A DNA stretch of 64,000 bases. Origin: Planctomycetota bacterium (lineage in GTDB: Bacteria > Planctomycetota > PLA2 > JAEUHO01). The stretch spans positions 62,001 to 126,000 of the forward strand of contig JAJDEN010000005.1 in assembly GCA_029259775.1 (NCBI GenBank), given 5' to 3'. This document shows positions 26,972 through 36,742 of this stretch, piece after piece. Within the stretch, counting starts at the first letter, position 1. Each line of letters opens with the position of its first letter. The notes beneath the pieces were generated by a model that searched no databases, was not told the origin of the DNA, and saw only the letters and a program-made list of their open reading frames with translations. The position numbers were made by a program, and so were the translations under genes.

Positions 26972-28054
26972 CTACTTCTCACCCTTGCCCGCAAGGGTCG
27001 TGCTCTCGGAGTCGCGTGCGAGTTCCTCGCCTGCCTCCGTCTGCACGGACGCTACGGCCTGGACGAAGGCCGTCGGAGGCACGCTGATGACCTTGGCCAG
27101 GATGTACATCTTCACCTCCTGGTCGAGGCTGAGCTTGAACACCGTGCTCGTGGCCTCGCGGCCCGCACCTTCGATGGAGAGACCGGCGCCCTGGCCCGAG
27201 ATGAACTCGAGCTGCTCGGGCAGCTGGAACTTCACACGGATCGTGGGGAAGGCCTCGCTGCCGACGTCGCTGCGGACGGTCAGGTCGTAGCGCACGACCT
27301 GGCCGATCTCGAAGACACCGGCGGGACTGCCATCGGGATCGCTGTCAACCATCTCGACCTCGAGGGCCGGGAGCGTCTCGACGGGGACCTCGCACGTGTC
27401 GTTGCGGCGCCAGACCCAGCGGCCGGGCTGCACACAGACGGTCTCCCGGACCATCTTGTACTCGGCGGGCACACACTCCTTGCGGCACGTGGCGGGGTGA
27501 ATGAGGAAGCGTTCCTCGAGCATCTTGTACTTGGCGGGCGTGTACTCCACGCGCTTCGTAGGCGGCTGCAGGCAGACGGCCTTGCAGTCCTCGCGCCACA
27601 CCGGCGGGCAGTCCTGCTTGACCCAACACTCCTTGCAGGGGTCGTCGGAGCACTTGACGCGCTTGTAGGTGGACCGTGCGGGGCGGACGAGCACGTCCTC
27701 CTTCTTCGTGGTCCAGACACCGGGCTTCGTCACCTCGTTGAGCTTGGCCGGCGCGATGCAGACCAGCTTGGGACGGGTGCCGTACTCGGCCGGGATCTTG
27801 ATCGTCCGCGTGCCGGCCGGACGTGCCAGGACCCGCTTCTCGACCTCCTTGGAGACCGGCGGCTGCCAGACGCGGCACCAGGCCTCACCCGCCTTGGCTT
27901 CCGGCGGGCGATCGCCAGCGGGCTCAGGGGCATCCACCGTAGCGCACGGGGGCTCGCAAGAGGGCGCGCCGGCACCTCCAGTGCGAACGCCGGAGCAACC
28001 GACGAGCAGCGCAATCGACAGGCACAGGGCGATCCAGGGCGTGAATCGGGGCAT
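26972..28054 (-). CDS. Cys-rich lipoprotein with tandem PA-x-YK repeats and DUF11-like domain
   Basis: The 360-residue protein has a lipoprotein signal (LLVGCSG, Cys about 20) and GGGAGG upstream of its ATG. Residues about 60-230 hold repeats of the type R(V/F)L(A/I)xPA...PAEY(G/K), with regularly placed Cys (KCSDDPCKECW, DCKAVC, TCRKEC), ending WVWRRNDTCEVP. The last 125 residues form a DUF11-like beta-sandwich (GVFEIGQVVRYDLTVRSDVGSE...IRVKFQLPEQLEF), common in planctomycete surface proteins. The repeat part is paralogous to the gene at 36.8-37.7 kb. An envelope structural role is inferred; the exact fold is unknown. Confidence 0.83.
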   Translation of the reverse strand: MPRFTPWIALCLSIALLVGCSGVRTGGAGAPSCEPPCATVDAPEPAGDRPPEAKAGEAWCRVWQPPVSKEVEKRVLARPAGTRTIKIPAEYGTRPKLVCIAPAKLNEVTKPGVWTTKKEDVLVRPARSTYKRVKCSDDPCKECWVKQDCPPVWREDCKAVCLQPPTKRVEYTPAKYKMLEERFLIHPATCRKECVPAEYKMVRETVCVQPGRWVWRRNDTCEVPVETLPALEVEMVDSDPDGSPAGVFEIGQVVRYDLTVRSDVGSEAFPTIRVKFQLPEQLEFISGQGAGLSIEGAGREATSTVFKLSLDQEVKMYILAKVISVPPTAFVQAVASVQTEAGEELARDSESTTLAGKGEK

Positions 28055-28282
28055 CGGGCAGTCCTCCCAGAACTGGACGGAAGACTACCACCCTGCCGTC
28101 GGAACCGACTAGCGCGAAAGGGGTTCCGTGAACACGAGCCGAGCCGGAATTCGCGCGTCCGTTTCGACGCGGGCCCGTCCGTCATCACCCTGTCATGGTG
28201 CGTCTTCGGAGCGCATCCGTCGGGCCGCCTCCGTGGGAGGAGAGCTCCCGCGCCCCGAGGCGCGAGCCGCGCCGTCGGCGGG

Positions 28283-29218
28283 CTAGTCGCCCTTCTTGGA
28301 CGAGCCGGCGCGCGACTCGAAGTTCTGTGCGAGCGTCTTGGCGCGTGCCTCCAGGGACGTGCCCTTGAAGGCGGCGAGGATGCCGCGGTACTCCTGACGT
28401 GCCGCCGCCGTCTTGCCCTGCTTGTGCCAGGCCTCGGCGCGATCGACGCGATTCTGAAGCTTCCGACCAGCGATCGTGGTCAGGCGCGTGATGGCGCTGC
28501 GGACATCGGCCGTCACGCCGGGGGTGCGCCCCACGGCCTCGGCGGCGCGCAGGGCCGTGCCGTAGTCGCGGCCGTAGACCGCGTCGCGGGCCTTCTTCAA
28601 GACCGCCGGGACGGGCCCGAGTTCCGCGAGACGCCAGCGCCCCAGCTCCGTCTCGATGACACGGTTCGAAAGCGAGTTGCTCGCCTTGACCCGACCGTCG
28701 ATGCCGATGACGTAGAAACCGGGCCGGCGTCCCCCGCCGTAGCGGTTGGCCAGGGCCCCGGTCGGATCTCGCGCGACAGGGAAGGTCCAGCCGTGCTTGG
28801 CCATGGAAGGTGTCACTTCCTTCAGCGGAAAGCGGTGGCAGATGGAGATGACCTGCAGGCCGGACTGGCTCGAGCGCTCGTGCAGGGCCTGCAGCTTCGG
28901 CAGCTCACGCTTGCAGTGCGGGCAGTCCCGGAGCCAGAACGCCAAGACGACGACGCTCTTGTTGCGCAGCGAGGAGAGCTTCGTCCCCGCCTTGAGGCCG
29001 AGGGCCGTCTCGGCGAACACGAGGTCGGGCGCGACGCGGCCATTGAGGTCACGCCAGCTCTTGGCAGCTTCGGCGTCGCCCGCTCGCCCGGCAGGCGCTA
29101 CAAGCAGGGCTCCTACCGCCAGCAGCGCGACGAGCGCGGCGCGCGCCCAGGCTCGGGAGGCGCGACGGCGGCCCCTCGGTGTGGGCACGATCGGGGTGGA
29201 CACGATCGGGGTGGGCAT
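28283..29218 (-). CDS. Secreted thioredoxin-like (TlpA/redoxin) protein with helical C-terminus
   Basis: The 311-residue protein has AGGAGG six bases before its ATG. An unusual PTPIVSTPIVPTP N-terminus precedes the signal helix (about 25-45). A redoxin domain follows, with active-site DCPHC (Cys99, Cys102), VISICHRFPL and GFYVIGIDG. The last 100 residues are Ala-rich helical repeats, TPR-like in spacing. TlpA-type proteins reduce or exchange disulfides outside the cytoplasm. It lies between trkH and the Cys-rich lipoprotein gene, so a role in that lipoprotein's disulfides is possible but is only inference from position. Confidence 0.83.
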   Translation of the reverse strand: MPTPIVSTPIVPTPRGRRRASRAWARAALVALLAVGALLVAPAGRAGDAEAAKSWRDLNGRVAPDLVFAETALGLKAGTKLSSLRNKSVVVLAFWLRDCPHCKRELPKLQALHERSSQSGLQVISICHRFPLKEVTPSMAKHGWTFPVARDPTGALANRYGGGRRPGFYVIGIDGRVKASNSLSNRVIETELGRWRLAELGPVPAVLKKARDAVYGRDYGTALRAAEAVGRTPGVTADVRSAITRLTTIAGRKLQNRVDRAEAWHKQGKTAAARQEYRGILAAFKGTSLEARAKTLAQNFESRAGSSKKGD

Positions 29219-29220
29219 GG
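29182..29220. repeat. Tandem 15-base repeat in the 5' end of the TlpA-like gene
   Basis: The unit gtgg(g/a)cacgatcggg is present about 2.7 times and encodes the PTPIV/STPIV repeat just after the start codon. Unit length is a multiple of three, so copy number changes would keep the frame. Confidence 0.7.
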
Positions 29221-29287
29221 GTGGCCTCCTGCGTGCGCTCCGGAGCTACACCTTTCACGGTTGAGGGGCACATTGTAGAGGGCCGGG

Positions 29288-30784
29288 TCACCCTTCCGTC
29301 GGCTTCCTCGCGGCTTCCGACTGCCGACCTCGGCCGACCTGGACGTAGCGGAGCACGTGCGGGTGCAGCAGGGCGAAGATCGTGACGATCTCGAGCCGTC
29401 CCAACCACATGCTGAGGGTCAGCAGGATCTTCCCGACGGGGCTGAAGAAGGCATAGCTGCCCATCGGCCCGGCGTCGCCGAAGGCGGGCCCCACGTTGCC
29501 GAAACAGGCCAGACTCGCAGACATGCCCGTCGTGAAGTCCAGTCCGGGCTCCACGATCACCAGGAGCAGCCCCAGCACGACGTACCCCACGAGGTAGAGG
29601 ATCACCAGCGTGACGACGGACCGGATGACGGGAGCGCTGATCTTGCGCGTGCGGTAGCGCAGCGGAATCACCGCATTGGGATGCAGCACCTGGGTCATCT
29701 CGCGCCGCAGGAACTTCAGGCAGAGGATGTAGCGGATGACCTTGGGCCCCCCGCAGGCCGAGCCGGCGCAGCCCCCCACCAGCATCACGATCACGAGGAT
29801 CGCCTTCATGGCGTAGGACCACTCCACTTCGAAGTCCACGCTGGCATAGCCGGTCGACGACGTGAGGCTGCTCACCTGGAACGAGCCCGCCCGCAGATTG
29901 TCGATGTTGGTCACGCCCCCGGGGAGCATGAAGGCCAGGGCGAGCGCGGCAACGGCCATGACGCCGAGGTAGACGAGGAACTCCCCGTCGCGGAAGAACG
30001 CCGTGAGACGCCCCGAGAAGAAGCGCCACTGCAGCGGGAAGCTGGTCCCCGAGAGCACCATGAAGATGACGAAGATCCACTCCGCACGCGGGTTGGCGAA
30101 CCCCTCGATGGAGCGCGGGTTCGGCGAGAAGCCGCCCGCGGACATGGTCGTCAGTGCGTGCACGATGCCGTCGAAGAGGCCGAAGCCCGTTGTCATCAAC
30201 AGCGCGGCCAGCAGGGCCGTGAGGCCGATGTAGAGCACCCAGAGCTTGCGGGCGGCGCCGCGGATCTGGGGACTGATGCCCTCGCCGGTGCTGATCGAGG
30301 CCTCGGCAAAGAAGAGCTGTCGTCCGGCAATCCCCAGGCGGGGCAGGATGACGACGAACAGCGCGATGACGCCCAGCCCCCCAAACCATTGCGTCATGGA
30401 GCGCCATAGGAAGAACGCATCGTCGTAGGCCGAGAAGTCCGTGAGGATCGTCGCGCCCGTGGTCGTCAGGCCCGAGATCGACTCGAAGATGGCGTCGATG
30501 GGCGAGAGTCCCGCGAACACATAGGGAATCGCGCTGAAGAGCCCGACGACGAGCCACGTACCCGCGACGATCGCCATCGCCTCCGCGCGCCAGAGCACCG
30601 GCGCACGCTTGAACCAGCGGGAGAAGAACCAGCCCACGCCGGCACTCGCGGCCAGGGCCACGGCGAAGTGGCCTGCGACGTTGTAGTTCCCCTGGAAGAA
30701 CGCCAGCCCGAGAGGCGGCAGGAAGGCCGGCGCGAACAGGAGGAGCAGGTGGCCGATGACGCCGAAGACGAGGGAGAGGCGCAC
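29288..30784 (-). CDS. trkH: TrkH-type potassium uptake membrane protein
   Basis: The 498-residue protein has about ten to twelve membrane segments and TrkH/KtrB pore signatures (SISGLTTTGATI, TMSAGGFSPNPRSI, ASLACFGNVGPAF). These Gly-containing loops form the K+ selectivity filter in the family. The start is a GTG placed directly after the trkA TAA with no intervening base, so translation is probably coupled. TrkH passes K+ across the inner membrane under control of TrkA. Confidence 0.95.
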   Translation of the reverse strand: MRLSLVFGVIGHLLLLFAPAFLPPLGLAFFQGNYNVAGHFAVALAASAGVGWFFSRWFKRAPVLWRAEAMAIVAGTWLVVGLFSAIPYVFAGLSPIDAIFESISGLTTTGATILTDFSAYDDAFFLWRSMTQWFGGLGVIALFVVILPRLGIAGRQLFFAEASISTGEGISPQIRGAARKLWVLYIGLTALLAALLMTTGFGLFDGIVHALTTMSAGGFSPNPRSIEGFANPRAEWIFVIFMVLSGTSFPLQWRFFSGRLTAFFRDGEFLVYLGVMAVAALALAFMLPGGVTNIDNLRAGSFQVSSLTSSTGYASVDFEVEWSYAMKAILVIVMLVGGCAGSACGGPKVIRYILCLKFLRREMTQVLHPNAVIPLRYRTRKISAPVIRSVVTLVILYLVGYVVLGLLLVIVEPGLDFTTGMSASLACFGNVGPAFGDAGPMGSYAFFSPVGKILLTLSMWLGRLEIVTIFALLHPHVLRYVQVGRGRQSEAARKPTEG

Positions 30785-32158
30785 TTACGCGGGCTCCGGA
30801 TCCGCCAGCGTGCGCAGACGGTTGAGGAAGAAGTCACGCACGTCTGCTTCCTGATCACGCATGCAGAAGACCAGCAGGTGATCGCCCGCCTCCACGGCAT
30901 CGCTTCCGCGCGGGATGATGACGTTCCCCTCGCGCAGGATGGCGCCGATGATGCCGAAGAGACCGGACTTCATGTTCAGGATCGGCACGCGCGGATGGTC
31001 GTCGGGCAGCACCAACTCGATGACCTCGGCGTCGCCGTGCTCCAACTCGGCCAGAAGCTCCGCCTTCGCGACGTCGACCATGCGCAGCACGGATCGCACC
31101 GCGGCGCCGCGCGCAGAGCGCACCACATCGATCCCTACCTTCTCGAAGAGACGCTCGTTCGACAGGTGATCGGCCCGCGTCACGATGCGATCCACACCCA
31201 GGCTCTTGGCGAGCAGGGATACGAGCAGGTTCTTCTCGTCGTTGCTCGTGACCGCGATGAGTACAGGCGACTCGCCGACGCGTTCCGACTCGAGCAAGTC
31301 GAGATCGCCGCCGTCCCCGTGCAGGACGAGGCCCTTCAAGTCGGGCGCGATCTCCTCCGCGCGCTTGCGGTTCGACTCGATGAGTTTCACGTTCCAGCCT
31401 GCGTCCTCGAGTCCACGCGCCACGGCGAAACCGACGGTGCCCCCACCGACGACCGTCGCGTCGTGCGGATGCCGGGCCGTCGGGCGGACGCGCAGGTGGC
31501 GCGCGAGCAGCCGATTGATGCCCGCCAAGCTGCCCATGCTCGTGATCTTGTCACCCGGCTGGAAGTGCGTCTCGCCGTTGGGGACGAACACCTCCTCGCC
31601 GCGCCGCGCCATGACGAGGACGACGCCGGGGGGTACCCCGACCTCCTTGAGCGGCCCCCTCGACAGCGGAGCCCCCTCTTCCACCGCGTAGCGCAGTAGA
31701 TGCACGCGTCCGCCGGCGAAGACCTGCACGTCCAGCGCGCCCTCCACGGCGACGATGCGCAGGATCTCCGTGGCCAGTTGCTTCGACGGGCGCACGACGT
31801 CGTCGATCCCAAGGCTCTGGGCCATGGCCGCGGCATCTTCGCCGGGCAGCTGCAGGTCCGGTCGGCTGAGGAAGCAGACGCTGCGCGCCGCGCCCAGGCG
31901 CTTGGCGCTGACGCAGGCCACGAGGTTGCGCTCATCGACCGGGGAACACCCGACGAAGATGTCCGCTTCGGCGGCCTTCGCCTGGCGCAGCACGGGCGGG
32001 GACGTCACGGAGCCGATCACACGCTCGGCGTCCATACGCGCCAAGCGGTTCTCGTCGGCCGCTGATTCCGGGCACACGAGGATCACCTCGTGGTCCAGCA
32101 TGAGGGCTTCGACAAGTCGGAACGCGACCTCGTCTTCGCCGCCGATCAGGATGCGCAT
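30785..32158 (-). CDS. trkA: TrkA, cytoplasmic regulatory subunit of potassium uptake
   Basis: The 457-residue protein has two RCK halves, each a TrkA-N Rossmann domain followed by TrkA-C. The second half has a canonical nucleotide motif VVGGGTVGFAVARGL near residue 240. The first half reads ILIGGEDEVAFRLVEAL, where the usual GxGxxG is degenerate, so nucleotide binding there may be altered. GGAG lies upstream of the ATG. It gates TrkH, encoded immediately downstream. Confidence 0.94.
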   Translation of the reverse strand: MRILIGGEDEVAFRLVEALMLDHEVILVCPESAADENRLARMDAERVIGSVTSPPVLRQAKAAEADIFVGCSPVDERNLVACVSAKRLGAARSVCFLSRPDLQLPGEDAAAMAQSLGIDDVVRPSKQLATEILRIVAVEGALDVQVFAGGRVHLLRYAVEEGAPLSRGPLKEVGVPPGVVLVMARRGEEVFVPNGETHFQPGDKITSMGSLAGINRLLARHLRVRPTARHPHDATVVGGGTVGFAVARGLEDAGWNVKLIESNRKRAEEIAPDLKGLVLHGDGGDLDLLESERVGESPVLIAVTSNDEKNLLVSLLAKSLGVDRIVTRADHLSNERLFEKVGIDVVRSARGAAVRSVLRMVDVAKAELLAELEHGDAEVIELVLPDDHPRVPILNMKSGLFGIIGAILREGNVIIPRGSDAVEAGDHLLVFCMRDQEADVRDFFLNRLRTLADPEPA

Positions 32159-32218
32159 GCGCCCCCACTCCTACGGAATGGCGCGCATTCTACCCGCCTC
32201 CACCAGCTGGTCCCCGCC

Positions 32219-33043
32219 CTACCTGGGCCGAGACCCGCCTGCGCGACGTTCCTCGGCGAGGACGCGCGGTATGAGCCGTGCGATGCGCTCCGCGCGCGCC
32301 TGCGGCTCGGGGTGGGTTGAGAGCATCTCAGGCTCACGAGCCCCCCCGCGTGCAGCCATGCGTTCCCAGAGTCGGACCGCCTCGTGCGGGTTGAAGCCGG
32401 CCCGCACCATCAGCCGGAGACCGATGGCATCCGCTTCGTCTTCGTGCAGCCGAGAGTAGGGCAGCAGGATGCCAACTTCTGTTCCGAGGCCCAGCGCAGC
32501 CATGGCCGGTCCCTGGATGCCCGGCTCGGCCCCCCCGAGCGCCCGGCCGATCACCTCAAGCGCGCCTTGCGTCACCATCTGCTGGCTCACACGTTCCGCG
32601 CCGTGACGGGCCATGGCGTGCGCGATCTCGTGCCCCATGACGGCCGCCAAGCCGTGCTCGTTCTGCGTGACCTTGAGAATGCCTGTGTAGATGGCGATCT
32701 TGCCCCCGGGGAGGCAGAAGGCGTTCAGGGTGTCGTCGTCGTGAACGAGCTTGAACTCCCAGGTGTAGGTCTTGCCGGACACCGCCGCCAGCCGGCGTCC
32801 GACGCGCTCGATCATCTGGGCCCGGGCCGTACCGGTCTCGATCGGCTTGCCCTTGAGGATCGCACCGTAGGCCTGGAGGCCCATGCGCAGTTCGTCGCTC
32901 TCGCTGATCAAGCGCAGCTGGGAGCGCTCGCTGTACGGCACGCTCCCACAGCCGATGGCCACGGCGAACGTGGCGGCGGCCACCAGACCCGCCAGCCCCG
33001 AGACGACGCGGCGGGCACGCCGGCTCCTGCAGCACGCGGCCAT
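32219..33043 (-). CDS. M48-family metalloprotease, lipoprotein
   Basis: The 274-residue protein has an N-terminal helix ending AIGC, a lipobox with Cys32. The zinc motif HEIAH is at residues 138-142, with the third ligand region HEDEADAIG downstream. This is the order of LoiP/BepA-type M48 peptidases, without a C-terminal TPR domain. Such lipoproteins degrade misfolded outer-membrane or periplasmic proteins. It starts 12 bases after the transketolase stop, so it probably shares that transcript. Confidence 0.92.
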   Translation of the reverse strand: MAACCRSRRARRVVSGLAGLVAAATFAVAIGCGSVPYSERSQLRLISESDELRMGLQAYGAILKGKPIETGTARAQMIERVGRRLAAVSGKTYTWEFKLVHDDDTLNAFCLPGGKIAIYTGILKVTQNEHGLAAVMGHEIAHAMARHGAERVSQQMVTQGALEVIGRALGGAEPGIQGPAMAALGLGTEVGILLPYSRLHEDEADAIGLRLMVRAGFNPHEAVRLWERMAARGGAREPEMLSTHPEPQARAERIARLIPRVLAEERRAGGSRPR

Positions 33044-33055
33044 CGCTGGACGTCC

Positions 33056-35125
33056 CTAGCCGGCCTGCTCGGCCGCCGCCAAGCAGCCGCGCGCGACGGC
33101 CGCAACGTTGTCGGCGGTGAAGCCGAACTTCACCATCAGGTCGCCTGCCGGGGCCGACGCGCCGAAGCGGTCCATGGTCACGAGGGCGCCGTTCGGCCCG
33201 ACCCAGCGGTGCCAGCCCAGGGAACAGCCCGCCTCGATGCCGACGCGGACGTCACACCCACCGAACACGGCCTCGCGTTCCGCGGCGTCACGCGCCTCGA
33301 AGCGCTCCCAGCAGGGCATCGAGACCACGCGCGCAGCCACGCCCTCATTCTGGAGGAGGTCGGCGGCACCCATCGCGGCGGCGACTTCGCTGCCGGTGGC
33401 GAGCAGGCATACGTCCGGGTGGACGCCGCCTTCGCGAAGGACGTAGGCGCCGTCGGTGGTCCCGGACGCGTCGCCGAACGTGCCGCGATCGAAGACCGGG
33501 ACGCCCTGCCGCGTCAGGCAGAGAGCTGTGGGTCCATTCGACAAGAGCGCGGCACGCCACGCCTCGGCCGTCTCGGCCGCGTCGGCCGGGCGGAAGACCT
33601 GCAGCCCCGGGATCGACCGGAGCGCCGCAAGGTGCTCGACGGGCTGATGCGTGGGCCCGTCCTCGCCGACGCCGATCGAATCGTGTGTGAACACGTAGAT
33701 CACCGGGATCTGCATCAACGCGGCGAGGCGGATGCTCGGTCGCATGTAGTCGCTGAAGACCAGGAAGGTCCCGCAGTAGGGTCGCAGGCCGCCGTGCAGC
33801 GCCATGCCGTTGCAGATCGCGCCCATGCCATGCTCGCGCACGCCGAAGTGGATCGTGCGTCCGCTGTAGTCATCTCTCGTGACGTTTGCGGAGCCGGGCA
33901 GCGTCGTGTTGTTCGAGCCCGCGAGGTCCGCCGAGCCTCCGATAAGCTGCGGCACGAGATCGCCGAGGCCCGCCAGGACCTTGCCCGATGCCTTGCGCGT
34001 CGCCATGGACGTGCCGGCTTCAAACGCCGGAAGACCCGCCTCCCAGCCCTCGGGCAGGATGCCGCACATGCTGTTCTCGAACGCCAGGACCGCGTCCGGC
34101 TGACTGGCCCTCAGGGCCTCGATCGAAGCCTCCCAGGCCGCCCGGGCGTCGCCGCCACGGCGCCCCGCAGCCGCCATGTGCTCGCGAACGTCCGCCGGAA
34201 TCTCGAAGGTCGCGTCTTCAGGCCAGCCGAGGGCCTTCTTGGTGAGTCGGACCTCGGCGCCGTCGATCGCACCATGGGCGGCCGAGGTGTCCTGCTTGTT
34301 CGGACTGCCGTCGCCGATGTGCGTGCGACAGCAAACGAGGGTCGGTTTGCTCCTCTCGGCACGCGCCGTCTCAGCCGCCGTCACGTAGGCGTCGATGCCT
34401 TCGGATACGTCCACGTGCAGCACGTTCCAGCCGTAGCTGGCGAAACGCTGCGCGACGTCCTCGCTGAACGAGATATCCGTCGTGCCGTCGATCGTGATGC
34501 GGTTGTCGTCCCAAAACACGCAGAGCTTGTTGAGTCCCAGGTGGCCCGCAAGGCTCGCGGCCTCCGAGGCGACGCCCTCCATGAGGTCGCCGTCACTGGC
34601 CATGACCCAGGTGCGATGATCGACGAGCGTGCACGCATCGCTGTCCTGGAAGGAGTTGTGGCGAGCCGCGAGCAGACGCTCGGCGAGCGCCATGCCGACG
34701 CCATTGCCGACACCCTGGCCCAGCGGTCCGGTGGTGGTCTCGACGCCGGGCACCTCGCCGTACTCGGGATGGCCCGCCGCAGGGCTTCCGAGTTGACGGA
34801 AGTTGCGGATGTCGTCGAGCGCGAGGTCGTAGCCCGTGAGATGCAGCATCGCGTACTGCAACATCGAGGCGTGGCCGCACGAGAGAACGAAGCGATCGCG
34901 ATCCGCCCACGTGGGAGCAGCGCTGTCGTACTTCATGACCCGCGTCCACAGCGCGTACGCCAGCGGCGCGAGGCCCATCGGCGTCCCGGTGTGACCCGAG
35001 TTGGCCGCCTCGACCGCGTCCATCGCCAACATCTTGACGGTGTTCACTGTGCGTCGCGCGAGATCTGCCCCGTCCTCCGTCACATCGCCTCCTGCCGTGG
35101 TGGGCTTCGAGATCGCTTCCGTCAT
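33056..35125 (-). CDS. tkt: Transketolase
   Basis: The 689-residue protein has the transketolase start SGHTGTPMGLAPLAYALW, GPLGQGVGNGVGMAL, the thiamine-diphosphate motif (GDLMEGVASEAASLAGHLGL...WDDNRITIDG), then the pyrimidine-binding (FGVREHGMGAICNGMALHGG) and C-terminal domains (THDSIGVGEDGPTHQPVEHLAALR). It transfers two-carbon units in the pentose phosphate pathway, using thiamine diphosphate and Mg2+. Length and domains are those of a complete single-chain enzyme. The next gene downstream is the M48 lipoprotein. Confidence 0.97.
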   Translation of the reverse strand: MTEAISKPTTAGGDVTEDGADLARRTVNTVKMLAMDAVEAANSGHTGTPMGLAPLAYALWTRVMKYDSAAPTWADRDRFVLSCGHASMLQYAMLHLTGYDLALDDIRNFRQLGSPAAGHPEYGEVPGVETTTGPLGQGVGNGVGMALAERLLAARHNSFQDSDACTLVDHRTWVMASDGDLMEGVASEAASLAGHLGLNKLCVFWDDNRITIDGTTDISFSEDVAQRFASYGWNVLHVDVSEGIDAYVTAAETARAERSKPTLVCCRTHIGDGSPNKQDTSAAHGAIDGAEVRLTKKALGWPEDATFEIPADVREHMAAAGRRGGDARAAWEASIEALRASQPDAVLAFENSMCGILPEGWEAGLPAFEAGTSMATRKASGKVLAGLGDLVPQLIGGSADLAGSNNTTLPGSANVTRDDYSGRTIHFGVREHGMGAICNGMALHGGLRPYCGTFLVFSDYMRPSIRLAALMQIPVIYVFTHDSIGVGEDGPTHQPVEHLAALRSIPGLQVFRPADAAETAEAWRAALLSNGPTALCLTRQGVPVFDRGTFGDASGTTDGAYVLREGGVHPDVCLLATGSEVAAAMGAADLLQNEGVAARVVSMPCWERFEARDAAEREAVFGGCDVRVGIEAGCSLGWHRWVGPNGALVTMDRFGASAPAGDLMVKFGFTADNVAAVARGCLAAAEQAG

Positions 35126-35212
35126 GCCTGCCGCTCCCTCGGGCCAGAGGGGCCCGTCCGGCGGGATTCTAGCCGGGGCGTCCCACGGCCTCCGCGCCCC
35201 GTCCGAGACGGT

Positions 35213-36628
35213 TCAGCGACCGTCCTTCGGCGCGCCTGCTCCGCCCGTCACAGGAGGCATCATCGGGATGAAGGGCTTGCGCGTCGATCGCTTCAGGAAG
35301 AGCAGCGCGAAGCACGTCTGCGTGATCACCGACTCCGTGGCGTCCACGGGGCGCTCGGTGTCGTCCGGCTCCTTCCAGCCGCCCCCCTTCTCCTGGGCGC
35401 CCAGGAGATGCTCGCCGCCCTCGCGGTACCAGTCATGGCGTCCGATCCAACGCGTCCCGACCTTCAAGCCGGCACGTTCCAGGCCGTAGAGGAAGTAGTA
35501 GTGCCACATCGAGGCGCCGCCAGGCGTCGGGTTCTCCGCCACAGACCAGTTCTCGGAGAGCCACGCGAGGCCTCCGAGCAGACCGCGGTCGATGCGCCCC
35601 CTCGTTTTCGCGTCGAGCTTCTTCAAGATCCAGAGGTGCTCCTTGCACATGGCCAAACAGGTCACCCCGGCAGCCGTCATCGACCCCGTGGGCAACTCGG
35701 TCTCGCCCGGGAGGTACGTCCAGCCGCGCGCGAGCGTCTGCCCAACCTCGGTGAAGCGCGGCGGCTTCTCGATCCCGGGCTCCCAGGCCTCGTTCTCCAT
35801 CCAGATGGGCGTGTCGAGGCCGTCCTTCTCCTGCTGGGCCAGGACGTAGTCCGCGGCCTTCTGCCACGTCGTCGCGGGAGCGCGGATACCGCACCGCGCC
35901 GCCGCATCGAGCGCGAGCAGTGCGTATTGGGTGTTGCTGAGGTCGGTGTCGCCGTCGGGCGCCCCCAGCGGATTGCCCGGGTAGCGCCAGCCGCCCGACG
36001 TCACCTGGTTCTTGATGATGAACTTCACCATCTCCTCGATCCACTTGCGGATCGACGCCGGGTACTTGCACTTGAGCGGCTTCGGCGGCGTGACGTTGCC
36101 GTAGCGATCCTTCTTGGCCACCTGCTCCTTCTCGGCGCCAGGGTTGTAGAGCGCATCCAGCGCCATGACGAGCGTCGCGGCCACGTAGATGGTCAGCCTG
36201 CCTTTGCCCTTGAGGTCCAGGCCTCCCTTGCCCGAATAGTGCGAGCGGCAGAAGTTGATGGCCTTGGTGACACCCTTGTCCTTCGCGGTCTTGCCGCAGT
36301 GCGCCAACGTCAGGACCACCAGCGCGTTGACGCCCGGCTCCATGATGTTGTAGGTGTTCTTCGGCAGGTCCTCGCTGAAGCCGGGGAAGCTGCCGTCCTT
36401 GCGCTGCTGCTTCGCGAGCCACACCCCGCCGCGCTCGATGGCCTTGTTCACCCGGTCATCGAAGTCGGCCTTCGCCGCGGCCATCTTGCGTTTCGCGGCC
36501 TCGATCCTGGCCTTGCGCTCCGCCGGTTCGAGCTTCTTGCCCTCGTCCGCTTGCGCGGGCGTCAGCGCGCCGCTGAGCAGCAGCAGCCACGCAACCAACA
36601 GCAGCATCCTCGGGATCGGTACGCGCAT
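35213..36628 (-). CDS. Secreted prenyltransferase/squalene-cyclase-repeat protein
   Basis: I use the ATG at 36628 with GGAGG six bases upstream, which begins a signal peptide ending TPAQADEG, giving 471 residues. The rest is an alpha/alpha-barrel repeat protein of the terpenoid-cyclase/prenyltransferase fold, with QW-like units (WLAKQQRKDGSFPGF, GGWRYPG, GLAWLSENWSV, GAQEKGGGWKEP). No DXDD cyclase motif is visible, and secretion argues against steroid or hopanoid synthesis. Similar secreted proteins are common in planctomycetes with unknown function. Confidence 0.85.
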   Translation of the reverse strand: MRVPIPRMLLLVAWLLLLSGALTPAQADEGKKLEPAERKARIEAAKRKMAAAKADFDDRVNKAIERGGVWLAKQQRKDGSFPGFSEDLPKNTYNIMEPGVNALVVLTLAHCGKTAKDKGVTKAINFCRSHYSGKGGLDLKGKGRLTIYVAATLVMALDALYNPGAEKEQVAKKDRYGNVTPPKPLKCKYPASIRKWIEEMVKFIIKNQVTSGGWRYPGNPLGAPDGDTDLSNTQYALLALDAAARCGIRAPATTWQKAADYVLAQQEKDGLDTPIWMENEAWEPGIEKPPRFTEVGQTLARGWTYLPGETELPTGSMTAAGVTCLAMCKEHLWILKKLDAKTRGRIDRGLLGGLAWLSENWSVAENPTPGGASMWHYYFLYGLERAGLKVGTRWIGRHDWYREGGEHLLGAQEKGGGWKEPDDTERPVDATESVITQTCFALLFLKRSTRKPFIPMMPPVTGGAGAPKDGR

Positions 36629-36742
36629 GAGCGGCCTCCACCTGCACCCTACGCGGGAGGGGCGGCGCGACTCAACGACCGAGCGCCCCGCCAGGCCGCG
36701 AGACCGGCCTGGGCCAAGGATCTTCGCGCGCCACAACGAGAA

